Assembly (NCBI GenBank): GCA_026874595.1
Contig: CM049315.1
Span: 39,450,164 to 39,514,163 of the forward strand
Source of the DNA: Sipunculus nudus
Lineage: Eukaryota > Annelida > Sipuncula > Golfingiida > Sipunculidae
Length of the DNA: 64,000 nt
Direction of reading: 5' to 3'
Both the position numbers and the translations under genes were made by a program. The notes under the pieces are model-generated. The model did not search any database and had not been told where the DNA came from. It worked only from the letters and a program-made list of their open reading frames with translations. Below, piece by piece: positions 35,579 to 47,193 of the stretch (the stretch's first letter is position 1; each line of letters starts with the position of its first letter).

Positions 35579-36573
35579 TATGTGTGTGTTTTTGTGTGAA
35601 AATGAAGTTATAGGTTGTAATAATTTGTTATTATTTACACATGTCATTACATATGGTAGGCACGGCAGAAGAAATGTATTAGGTTGACTAATCTCAGTCG
35701 AGTAAGTAGAAAAATACCGTCTGACGACACTTGTACACGTTTTCGTTACCATAACGGATGGTCCGGACCGTCCGTTAAAATAATAAAAAAATTGAGGCAT
35801 TTACGAACGAGAAGAATATAAAGAAAGTTTCGAGTTACCCAAAAAAGGTGTAACGATGGATTAACTAGTTCGTTATGCATTCGTTCGGCTTACGAATGCT
35901 TCGAGTTCACCCCCCCCCCCCCCCCCCGGTCCTTCAATGCACACTCAAATAAGTCTGAGACGAAATGTCATTGACATAACAGGCCAGCCAGCGCTGCCTC
36001 TGAACCTCCATACCCCACTATACCGATGCAAGGTCAGTGTATCGTAAAACTACCTTGCTTCAATATAGGGTTGTTAAACTATATACATATGGAGTCCTCA
36101 GGATATCCTTTGTTACAGCTGCTTACAGCATATTTTTTTCCATAAACTAGGCGATAGATCTAAAATCAACATATATCAATATTATTCGTACATCGTCCCA
36201 TGGACATTTTCCTCTGGTTCACTGCATATTTACAATGACACGAATACAGTGAATGCAGCGAGATGCCTTTGATTGATACGATAACACCTCGTAACTATTC
36301 ACTCAACCGGCTGAACACTTCACACTCCGGCACGTGACCGGCGCCTGGTCTCTCAGCGTCGGCCTCATGCCGTATTGTACACGGGCCGAGTGATAACCTG
36401 AATTACGGATGATTTAGTATGGACCAGCACGGACTCGGCTCTGCCGGCCGTGCGGGGAATTCGACAAAAGTGGGCCGTAACTTTTCATAGCTTAATTTAA
36501 TCTCCAACTCTGAATAAGATCGTCTCATCTTTGCGCCTCATTAATGTGTTTAATATTGTCTTTGTCCCTCCAG
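34101..36573. other. Intergenic, microsatellites only
   Basis: (TA)n tracts lie at 34750-34790 and 35535-35580 and an 18-base C run at 35910-35927. Otherwise I see no gene. The GC-rich piece 36300-36470 is unexplained. Confidence 0.45.
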
Positions 36574-36645
36574 AAATTGAATGCAATAACGAAAACGTTA
36601 AATTCAGACGCTGCTGCCGCTCTCGTTCAAGAGGCCCTTAAGCAT
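36574..36645 (+). CDS. Candidate single coding exon, unrecognised
   Basis: The segment is preceded by a good acceptor (TTTGTCCCTCCAG) and followed by gtacgt. It reads KLNAITKTLNSDAAAALVQE then ALKH, 24 codons, phase 0-0, with balanced codon use unlike the AT-rich surroundings. I do not recognise the protein. It does not join in frame to the exon at 38332, so if both are real they are not simply neighbours. Chance is quite possible for 72 bp. Confidence 0.3.
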
Positions 36646-37094
36646 GTACGTGGTATGGGACAAGCTGCCGAATTTGGATACATGCTTTGAAAGCACAAAG
36701 TTTCAATCAAACAGGAAGTCAAACATTTTATGTCCCTAAAATAAGCCTTACACGGGTGTATGCGGCACTTCGTCAAGGTACAACAAGTGTATGCCCGGCA
36801 ATACTTCCAATCTGCAAGAAGAACGATGGTATATGAGGGATTTAATTCATCCTTAATAGATTTCTTCTCTGTCGATCATGAATGGGTGTTTCATCTGTGA
36901 TGGCGGGCGCGTGTGAGATGGTGGGTTTGTTGAGTATTGAGTATTGAGATAGAGCAGAGAGAGACAGACAGAGAATGACAGAAAAAATATAACACTGAAA
37001 CAAAGACGGACTGACAGAGCTTTAAAATATTTGGGCCTACCATATACCTTAAAGACATATTGCAAAATCCCGTTTTACAGCCAGGATTGTCGAT

Positions 37095-37243
37095 GGGAAG
37101 AAAATCTGGGACAGACGGCCAAAACATTTTGACGCGTCACATGGGGAAGAAAATCTGGGACAGTCAGGCCAACATTTTGACGCGTCACATTGGAAAGAAA
37201 ATCTGGGACTCTCAAGCCAGAATTCTTCGTAACATGAGAATTT
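37095..37243. repeat. Three-copy tandem repeat, about 49 bp
   Basis: Units start GGGAAGAAAATCTGGGACAG at 37095 and 37144 and GGAAAGAAAATCTGGGACTC at 37192. Each continues to TTGACGCGTCACAT or its diverged form. Confidence 0.9.
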
Positions 37244-38056
37244 AAAGTGCCCAAATGCAACGTGATTGGAGTAGATTTTTATGATATTCTATAAACTGCA
37301 GGATTCTTTTTGTTTTTAATTCAAAGTCAATTTCGTATCTGATTCCATATTGTGTCATTATATGGTATTTGTAAGTAAAAATGATAAGGGTTAGTTGTCA
37401 GCATGGTACTTACACAACTGCCAGGTTTTTGAAGTTGCCGGCAATGGTCAGTGACTACTACAAGAGCTAACATTGTTCCTCGTTGTTAAACATCCAGAAA
37501 GTTTGCGTGGCTGCCGGATGCCTGAACCCCCGGAATTGCGTATTCGTGTTAAATTTCGAGCGTCTCAGACACTTAGCCTGAAAGCACTGAATGTTACATG
37601 TATATGGTCGATTAGCTTCTCCTCATTGTTCCTGATTATATTCGTTTCAGTTTATATATAACCTGGGCAATCAAACGGTATTTAGTTTCTCCATCTTCGA
37701 GTTGTCAAATTCTTGAAAGGATTGTGAGGAGAGCAAGGTGAAACTGAAATTAAGGTATCGTTATTGTTGGAATCCCGGGCCAAGGCCTTTATCTAAATTC
37801 AGTTCAAAAGAATTTAAATTCATATAAGACCCCATAAAATGTACATTATTTTAAACCATGGTAAGCCAATAATTATTGAAAAATTGTGGCTTCTGTCAGT
37901 ACTCATGTGGACTGTCCACCTCACATTAAAAAAACAATACAAAACAGAAATAAAGTCAAATGGTTTCATTCAAATTAGGTACAATGTACATTGTAAACCT
38001 TCAGACAGAACACATACAGGCATTCACACACGTTGTTCAACAGTGGAGGACTTAAC

Positions 38057-38204
38057 GTTAAACAGAGATATGTCAAAAAGCTGTAATTCAGATGGCGCCC
38101 GTCTACATGTGCATTATAAAGGCTTAAAATGTTAAACAGAGATATGACAAAAAGATGTAATTCAGGTGGCGCCCGTCTACATGTGCATTATACAAGCTTG
38201 AAGG
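38057..38204. repeat. Two-copy tandem duplication, 74 bp
   Basis: Copies begin GTTAAACAGAGATATG at 38057 and 38131 and both include GGCGCCCGTCTACATGTGCA. They are about 90% identical. Confidence 0.9.
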
Positions 38205-38331
38205 TTTTAATTCCTATTTATACCTGGGTCAGCAGACAGCGGCTGTATCAGTGCTGGTCTGTCTGCTGCCGGCCTGATGATTCATACAGGTAAGCTCTGA
38301 TAGGGCACTTAAAGCTCCTTTCAAAATACAG

Positions 38332-38501
38332 GGGTTACCATGGAAACCAAAGAAGAAAAAGTGGCCATGGATGCTGTGATCAGGAAGAAGACCGTCTTCA
38401 TGTCCGCGTCTGGCTGCTACGTGGGTTTCTGCAGGGCTGTTCACCGAAGCCCTACTGGAAAGAAGCAGTCCTCGTACAGCCAAGACGAGCTGGTTCACAA
38501 G
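38332..38501 (+). CDS. Candidate (first?) coding exon, unrecognised
   Basis: An ATG in strong Kozak-like context (TTACCATGG, 38340) opens 54 codons that end at a donor (CACAAG|gtaaca, 38502). The product begins METKEEKVAMDAVIRKKTVF and contains SASGCYVGFCRAVHRSPTGK. Codon use is mixed and GC-richer than the surroundings, as for real exons. The AG at 38330-38331 could be an acceptor, or the ATG could be a true start in a first exon. No further exons were found to the right, so a long first intron would be needed. I do not recognise a domain. Confidence 0.4.
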
Positions 38502-39215
38502 GTAACAACGCACGTGCCGCCGGCCCGTTTTAATTAGGTTCAACCTGGCTCAATGCACCGGTACTTATTGTATGAGGATTCAGGTATCCTTACTCGCATT
38601 AATTTTAATGTCCACGCACCGAGGTACCGGAGATCTTGAGAGATTCAGTAGGCCGATGAATCATTAGATATCACTTAATGTCTGTCTTAGTGCTCCGAAT
38701 AGATGGTTTCCGCTAATGGTGTAATTGTATATACATTTAAACTATACCGATGACACAGATTCTCTGCTCTATACAATACCATCCAGTACGCTTGAGATAT
38801 TAGCTCTACATTCTGTGACCTAAGCTCTTAATAGCATTATTCACCTAAAATATTGGAAAGTAAGAATGGCTGTTATACGACTGAAGGTATCCAACAAAAT
38901 AACTACTAAATTTAAGTAGAAAACGGCCCTTTTCTTTCGGCTGAACTTACTCTCAATTTAACATGTACTACTACTATCGCTACTACTAAAACCACTTTCA
39001 TAGGGCGTAGACAGAGGGGGGCCGCAAGGGACTATGCCCCCTCCCCCTCCCCCTTCCGGGGGCATCCAGTACTCCCCGTCCTACCGGAATTCCACTCAAT
39101 CTAATGATGATAAAATTTTCTGAAACACACATTCATGAAAATCATGTTACTGGTATTCGCAGATTTGGGACTTATTTCTACATTTCATAAAGTTTGATCG
39201 TGCAAATATGATATT

Positions 39216-40870
39216 AATAGCTGAGTTGACTATAAGTCATCTGAGCTATAGCGATGGTACTTTGTCCGTCATCCGTCAGGCCGTCGGGAAACAGGGAAAC
39301 TGATTGAAACTGTTGAATCTACGAATCCAAAATTCAACATACGGTTAGATGTCCTTAAGTTCTACCAAACCCAAAACTTGATCACTGCAATTTCGTTCCC
39401 TTGGCAAATTAAGGCAAAATCTCCTTTAACCAAAAAAGGCTGTAGTTCCACTTCAAGAATCCCTTATATGGGCCATGGCGCTCAGCTGAATTCAAGGACC
39501 CTGGAAAAATGGGCAAAAGACTCCCAGAGTGCTCAAAATCATGCATTTTGCCAATAGCCCTTAGATATAGGTTACCTTATTCTACATGCAGCTGCTACCA
39601 TTTGTGTCTACCAGACTAATTAAGTGTAAAAATCAAGTTCTTTTACACAGCTTGCAGAAAATGGGTCAGAGTGACATTTCAAGTTTCCGAGGAGATTTTT
39701 AGGGACCTCCCTGAAAATCATGTATGAGGATTTTAGGCCAAATGGATAAAATTTGTGCCCGATCTGACTCACTTGGTGCTTAAAAATCATGTTTTCCCCC
39801 CTAATTTGCAAAATATAGTTAACCATGAATTAGTTTAAAGTTTTCAAGGATATTTTTCATGGAAATCCAAGGATTTCAAATGGAAGATTCTAGGTCCAAA
39901 GTACTCAAAAAAAGACATAAAATTTGTGTAAAAAATTTGAAAGTAGAATGGCTTTGTTTCTGCAGTGCAATACTGTTCTATGTCTCCAACTATGGGCCAT
40001 TCAAAAAACATTAGCGGCAAAATATGCAATATCTCAAAACAATGAATCTAGATTTCAGTAAATTAGACTTTGAAGGTCAAGGTCACCGCTTTTCAACTCT
40101 GATGACATTTTGGCAGAAAGAAATGGTGTGTCGTAATGAAGAAAAAGTCTTCAGTACTATGGTACATAAGTTATTGGGTAACAATAAGCTTAAAATTGCA
40201 TAAATTTGACCTTGAACATCAAGGTCAAGGTCACATAATTTCAAACACATTCAAGATTTCGGTAGGAACAATAAGTGTTTCAAATTTTGGAGGAAAATTT
40301 GCACCCCTTCAAAGTTATCTCATCAACGAGACAATAACTATACTTCGGCTGATTTAACCTTGAAGATCCTTATAAGGGTCACTAGATTTCAAACTCGTCT
40401 GAGAACTTGGTAGTAACAATTGGTGTACTATGTTTGAGGACAAATTTGAAATACTACAAAATTAATGGGGTTCACAAAAATGTTACATTTAAAAAAATGG
40501 TTCAGAGTGACACGTCAAGAGAGAAGATTCTAGGTCCAGTCATTACGATTTATACCCTGTTAACAGATGACCGCGTCTTTAAAGGTCCCAAAAATAGAGA
40601 TAAAAAATCGTAAAAAAATTGAAAATAAACAGGTGGCACCACCAGTCTGCAAAAAATGATGAAACACTCCATGGTGAATATGCATACAAAGAATCATGGT
40701 GATCAATGCATTATTTGTTCAGATACTTGAGCTTTTGTATCAAATTTTCCATTATTCTGGGTGGGGGGGGGGGGGGGGTGGTACTTCGGAGCCCCATAGC
40801 TCAAAGAATATGGATAACAGAGACAGAGTGTTCGCTATAGCTCAGATGACTTTTAGTCAGCTGAGCTAAA
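39216..40870. mobile_element. Non-autonomous element with 37-bp inverted termini
   Basis: The left terminus (39218-39254, TAGCTGAGTTGACTATAAGT...) and the reverse complement of the right terminus (40832-40868) agree at 34 of 37 positions. If the outer TA on each side is the target duplication, the element is 39220-40866. Inside are GGTCAAGGTCAC motifs (about 40076 and 40221) like those in the repeats of the channel introns. It has no transposase frame. Confidence 0.7.
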
Positions 40871-42434
40871 AACCATTAACGTTTTGTGTATATTGTGCAT
40901 AGATAATCCTCTACATATTTCCTATGTACATGCAAAAAAAAATGCATAATTTTAGAAGTCATGGATCTGAACATAATGTACCTTCTCAAAACATAAGGAA
41001 ATATATTTTCTCACTTTACATGGGAACTGTTAAAGCTAGAGACTTTTTTCAAGGATAAAGCTTGATTAAATCCAACTTTAATCGTATGCAAGAAATTACA
41101 TCTTAATTTTGTATTTTTATTTTTCAAGTTATTAGCATAATTGAAAAATCAATACTTTAAATTTTGCACAACTTTGACCATGGCACCTTCTTTCCTGTAA
41201 GATTCGATCATTTCACTTCACAGCATATACACATCAGGATTAGCTCTTTTGAAACCTGAATTCTGAAAGGTAAACAGTAGCTTTTCATCAAGTTTCAAGA
41301 CACCATGTCAAGTATTGTTTACACCAAGTCAACCCAGCACGGTGGTGTAAAGTGAGTGCCGGAGCACTCAACTAGCCAACTCGTATGGAACTTGCTTCAG
41401 ACCACGTACCCATCTCCCTTTGCTCAGGAGAGCTAGGCTTCCCCTCCCGTCACCACCCCCTCCATTAAGAGGATGTGTACCAGATGAATGCTATAATTTT
41501 TCATGTTTAAATAATTTTTTCTTGACTTTTGCTTTTTGGAATTTGTTTTGTATTATAAGGGGTTCAAGGAGTGCAAAATGAATTATCAGTGAGAGGTTTT
41601 GCTATTAAAATGTGGATGTGCATGCTGAAAGGATCTCCTTGCTTCAGAAGAGTTTAAACCGTTTGCTTTCATTTTTAACATGTGTGAAATTCAGTATTTA
41701 ATTATAGGTTAGATATTATTTACCATGTTGAGGTTATCTGTCCCTAATCCAACCAACGGGGTGTATACCTGATTGATAAGGGAAATTTTAATAAATTAGA
41801 CTGAATTTTCTTATTTTATTTGATAAAATTAAGCATGTACATTAAACTAATAACCCCAATGTAAAAACCTTTTTTTGAAATAGTGATTCAATGAAAAATC
41901 TAAAAGATGCCATTTTTTGTGTTCTTATCTTTTAAAAAAAAATTTCTTAAAAAATTAGTTAACGCTTTTTATGATATACAAAAATAGTAAAATATATGTG
42001 TATGACCTGACCAACTTAGGATTAATAATGATGCAGCTTAAATTCTAAATTTACTTGCATTTGCAGATTCTATTTGTATTGCAAATTTATCATATTTGTA
42101 AATTAAAAAAAAAATTATGAAAACATTTATTTAATAAAATAAATCGTTATTATCCTTCCAAAAATGGACATACTATAAAAAAAGGTTAATATAAACTTAA
42201 AATCGTTTTTCCATGTCTCTGCAGAAAGTAAAATAAAGTTATCAGTATTTTCTGTCCATCTGTCGATCTGTATACATTTCCTACTGTTTTTTCAATGGTA
42301 GTCATGTTAAAGTATTAGTTTGGCAGTCATATATTTAGTACTTGATTATCACCATATAACAGGTTCATTTTTTTCTAAGCTTTACAAATACTAATAAATA
42401 AAAAAAATTTCAATTGAAATAAGTATATTCTGTA
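40871..42434. other. Intergenic, no recognised feature
   Basis: AT-rich non-coding sequence; no gene or defined repeat seen. Confidence 0.45.
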
Positions 42435-42436
42435 TT

Positions 42437-42513
<77 letters not shown>
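42435..42513. repeat. (TA)n microsatellite
   Basis: About 79 bp of TA dinucleotides with one AAATA break near 42447. Confidence 0.95.
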
Positions 42514-42516
<3 letters not shown>

Positions 42517-43469
42517 GAAGTCATCTTTCATGTGTAACCGCAAGAAGAAAAGCTAGTACAAAGTCACATGCTGACTAGTCTAGATAGGTCCTCTGTAAAA
42601 TAGGTCCGGTTAGTAAAATTTAGGAATCGGTTTGATGGATTGGAATTCCTAATTGAACTAAAGAACTTTAACTCCATCAGCAGAATGGTGTTGCCATCTG
42701 CAGTTTTCTACATATATGCATTCTACATATATATTTTAGGATGACATATTACAGTAATTGGTATTAACTTCACCATGCCACGTATCATAACGGTAAGGCA
42801 CCACCCTCTTGATTCGCCACTGCGGACGAAGCAGACGACCATTACGTGCACTGCGCATGCTCATCATAAGGTTTATCGGAAACGCCCAAATGAGGAAACT
42901 ATGACGAAATCGTCTCTGCATTTTTGTAACTTACTGCAAAAGGTTTACAACAGCATATGAATAGAAAATTGTAGCCCTATTGGAAGGCGTTGAATGCCCA
43001 TGCATGTACTGATTACCTGTGCAATTATCCTTTTGACCTCTTTTGTGAGATGTTAATTTTAATTTTATGCATTGGCAAAGAGCGTCTTTGTCTCCCTTGA
43101 CTACTTTCCCAACGCATGGTATTTTGAGGGCGAGCACTTTAAGATGAGTCTTATACAGTAAAAAAATATGTATACACATCAATATTAATAAACCAGTCAC
43201 GTTTCACAGATCATTTTTTACAAGATTGTATTTAGAAAGTCTTTAGTCTCACATGTAAAATAAAATTATAATCTCACAAAATGTTCAACCATGTGGGCTT
43301 ATGCAAATGTGGTATTGTTCATTTGTTAAAGGAAGAAAACGGAATTGATTTCATAAATAAAATTAATAATTGTATCAGAGTGGGATATAAAAGGCTTTTG
43401 GCCTAACATAATTCTTTTACATTATTCACCGCGGTCTCCTGCTCACAGGCATGACATGCAAGATATGAG

Positions 43470-43470
<1 letters not shown>
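42514..43470. other. Intergenic, no recognised feature
   Basis: No gene or defined repeat. A GC-richer piece at 42770-42860 has overlapping open frames on both strands without splice support. Confidence 0.4.
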
Positions 43471-44231
<761 letters not shown>

Positions 44232-44234
<3 letters not shown>

Positions 44235-44948
44235 AGGAGGACAATTCATCATTAAATGAGATGCCGGCGGGAAGTCTAAAGCAACTCGTTCGTTAATTGA
44301 GCGCCATTCAGGGAACCATTAAAAACATGGTCCCGTTATCCCCGCCATTACTGAGTACTGTTTGTTTGTTCATGAGTGATTCACTGACCAGACAAGCCCG
44401 TTTAATAACGTTTAAATGTAGCGAGGTTCCTTGTGGGCGCTTCGTCATGTTTCGGATGCTGCCGGTTCATCTCCTCGACTAATATTAATTACAATTACCC
44501 TCATCATACGATGATTCTACCTATAGGGTGGCGTCAGTGTAATTGAATCTGCGACACAGATTGGATTTATAGGCTGTTACGTATCGGTTCCGAACTTTTA
44601 ATTAATACCTCTGGCCTGTGTTACAGTCAGAATGTCTGCGGAGTCGCGGTGGCAAGCTCCCCTAAAATACTAACTGTATTTCCCATGAGAGATAAAAACC
44701 GCGCATATGAGAATATGTCTACAATTCATTTTCAAAATGAGCTCAAACATGTTCTCGCTGGTAACAGTTTCATGAAATACATCTGTTGGGAGCCGTGTCC
44801 AATAGTTTTTTTCAATGAAAACATTATGAAAACCCTTTTTCTTAATAGATCATTTGATTAAATGGTTTTAAAAATGTTATGTTTTTTTTAATAAATACCT
44901 TATACTTAATTGCAATGAGTTCGAAATGTACCACAAAGACAATAAAAA

Positions 44949-44949
<1 letters not shown>
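44232..44949. other. Intergenic, possibly constrained
   Basis: The first 250 bp are of moderate GC, free of repeats, and contain several homeodomain-like ATTA cores. No exon structure. I cannot show function. Confidence 0.25.

Positions 44950-44950
<1 letters not shown>

Positions 44951-45005
<55 letters not shown>
44951..45005. repeat. (AT)n microsatellite
   Basis: About 55 bp of pure AT dinucleotides. Confidence 0.95.
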
Positions 45006-45008
<3 letters not shown>

Positions 45009-46619
45009 TTACATGTATATAAATGGTTAAGAAAAGTTGTCCAACCTTTGATTACCATCCTACGCCTGCGAGTCATCCCCCAACCCTTGAAAGCAAATTG
45101 ACGCCACTGAAAAATTGTTTCTTATTTGATCTTGCCCATGATGCATTTCGCCAAACGATTTCTAAATCTTATGATACGAGAGTGGACAGCCAAAAATGCC
45201 ATGCACAACTCATTGGTATTAGGTATTGCCTGACCCATATGTATCACATCCGTCCGCTATATGTCAGCGTCAGTGGATGTTCATTATAACCAGACAGACG
45301 CACAAACGGACTAACTGATCTTTGATTCACATCCTGTTGGTTGTTGTTCCCTATTCCCCCCAAAAATCAACTATTCCATGCCTGGCCGGTTTACATCATT
45401 GATGTTCCATTTAACTGGTATTTTTATCTTTCATGATACATGATATGTAACCATATGTAGACAAATAAATAAAAAGACCGCAGAGAAAAGAATAAATATA
45501 TCTGAATCAGGGTGAAAACAATGACTCTTTAAGTCGAGCATAGAAAATTTCACAAGAAGAGACAATATGAGGAATGTTCAATCTGCTGATTGTCCAATAA
45601 TACCAAATAAGTTTATATAACCTCATTGTTGATATAAATCAATCCCAGTAATGAAGTTTGTTGTCCCAACTTGATTTTGTTTAAACAGCCTTCGATGAGT
45701 ATGCAAAACACGTCGTTTTTCCAAAATGTCAATTTTTTTCCTTCTGTCAGTTTACGCATGACCAGTGCGTTTGAATTTTCTAAAGGTTTATTGCCCATTG
45801 GATATTTGCCTTTCGTGGAAAAAGGTTAATGGTGATGGGCGTCAAAATATCATAATACTGCTCAGGCATTTATTTGTAGCATAGACCTGTCATTTATGCT
45901 TGGTCCGTGTTATACCACGGATTAATTTGTTTTATAAAATAACATTATCAATAAAGAGATAAATCATTATAACTTTGCTGAAGCAACGATATTTTTCTTT
46001 GTTCGTTAGGTTGTTTGTTTAAATTTTTATTACTTCCATCATGAGGGAATGTGTTGTGTGTGTTTGTGTGTTTGTTCACAATATAACTCATGCAAGCATG
46101 AACGGAATATCATGAAATTTTCAGGGCACCTCGGGAAAGATTTTGGTGTGGATCCACCTCATGATTCGGGCCTAGGAGGAAGTTCCAGAAATATTCACAA
46201 ATGTACATTTCCTTTTGCATATTCGCCGAAAAGTTATACAAACACGGCAGGGTTGAACTTCTGCACGAATGATACTCGGAGTATGGGTCGAATAGAAGAA
46301 TGCAAACACGTTTTTGGGAGCATCCCAAATTAAGGACCGCCCTCACGGCGGAGGCCTTCATTTCTGAGAATTCATATTTAACGTTCAAAATGTTAGATAC
46401 GAATTTTAATGATACTATGTGGAGCAAATCTTTCAATTTCTGGGTTATCTAGATCATCTTATAGGTGTTTAATAATTTTATGAATTCTTTGCCATTTTGT
46501 GGTATTTCTTTATCCTGGGCGAAGGCAAGAACCTTTCACTGACATTCTCGCCCACAGTTATTCTTATCGGCAGCTGAAGGTGCCTGGTTCGAACCTCGCC
46601 TGTGCCTAAATGACATAAT
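45006..46619. other. Intergenic, no recognised gene
   Basis: A 94-codon open frame at 46049-46333 has no splice or domain support. A GGTTCGAACC B-box-like sequence lies at about 46575-46600 within a possible tRNA/SINE relic. Confidence 0.35.
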
Positions 46620-46624
46620 CTTGT

Positions 46625-46810
46625 TAGACCATGGGGTCCATCTCAGGAGGACTATTGACAAAGCCTAAAAAAGGTCCCAGATCCGAAAAATCGGGGGTCC
46701 AGGAGGCAAAAAAAATTGTCTGAAACCCTTTAAAAGCATGCGGAGGCTGAAAATGAGGGTCAGGACCCCCTGGACCCCCCCCCCCCCCCCCCCCCCGCAT
46801 CCGCTTCGGA
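46625..46810. mobile_element. MITE of the GGGGCGGATCC type, copy 1
   Basis: It shares the order CAGGAGGACTA..GA.AAA.CCT.AAAAGG.CC, CTGAAACCCTTTAAAA, and GG..CCCCCTGGACCCC with copy 2 at 46993-47193. A C run of more than 20 bases precedes its right end. The termini are eroded. Confidence 0.55.
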
Positions 46811-46992
46811 TATTATCGACTTTATGAAAGAAGAGTAAGGTAGAACCCATTCGGAGCACTCACGCAGACATGAAGTGATATTTAATGATTCATCGTCTAA
46901 CTTAATCACTCAAGATCTCCGGTACCTCGGTGCATGGACATCAAAAGAGATGCAAGTTAGGATACCTGGATTCTTATATGATAAATACCGGT

Positions 46993-47193
46993 CAGGGGCG
47001 GATCCAAGATTAAGGAAGAGGAGGGTTCCAACCCAGGAGGACTAATGAAAAAACCTGAAAAGGCCCGAGAAGGGTATCTAGGCCGCAATAATTGGCCTGA
47101 AACCTTTAAAAAAGGTTGCGATGGCTGGAAAAAAAGGGAAGGGGGGGGGGGGGGTTGGACCCCCTGGACCCCGCCCCAGGACCCGCTTCTGCC
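46993..47193. mobile_element. MITE of the GGGGCGGATCC type, copy 2
   Basis: It starts CAGGGGCGGATCCAAG and ends CCAGGACCCGCTTCTG, with a G run at 47140-47153 before GGACCCCCTGGACCCC. Similar to 46625-46810 and, at the ends, to 16134-16364. Confidence 0.55.

Noticed and set aside
46049-46333. 94-codon Cys-containing open frame
   Set aside because: No signal peptide or regular cysteine spacing, begins in a TG-rich simple repeat, and is probably chance.
46560-46612. tRNA gene suggested by GGTTCGAACC
   Set aside because: I could not build a full cloverleaf around it; more likely a tRNA-derived repeat relic.
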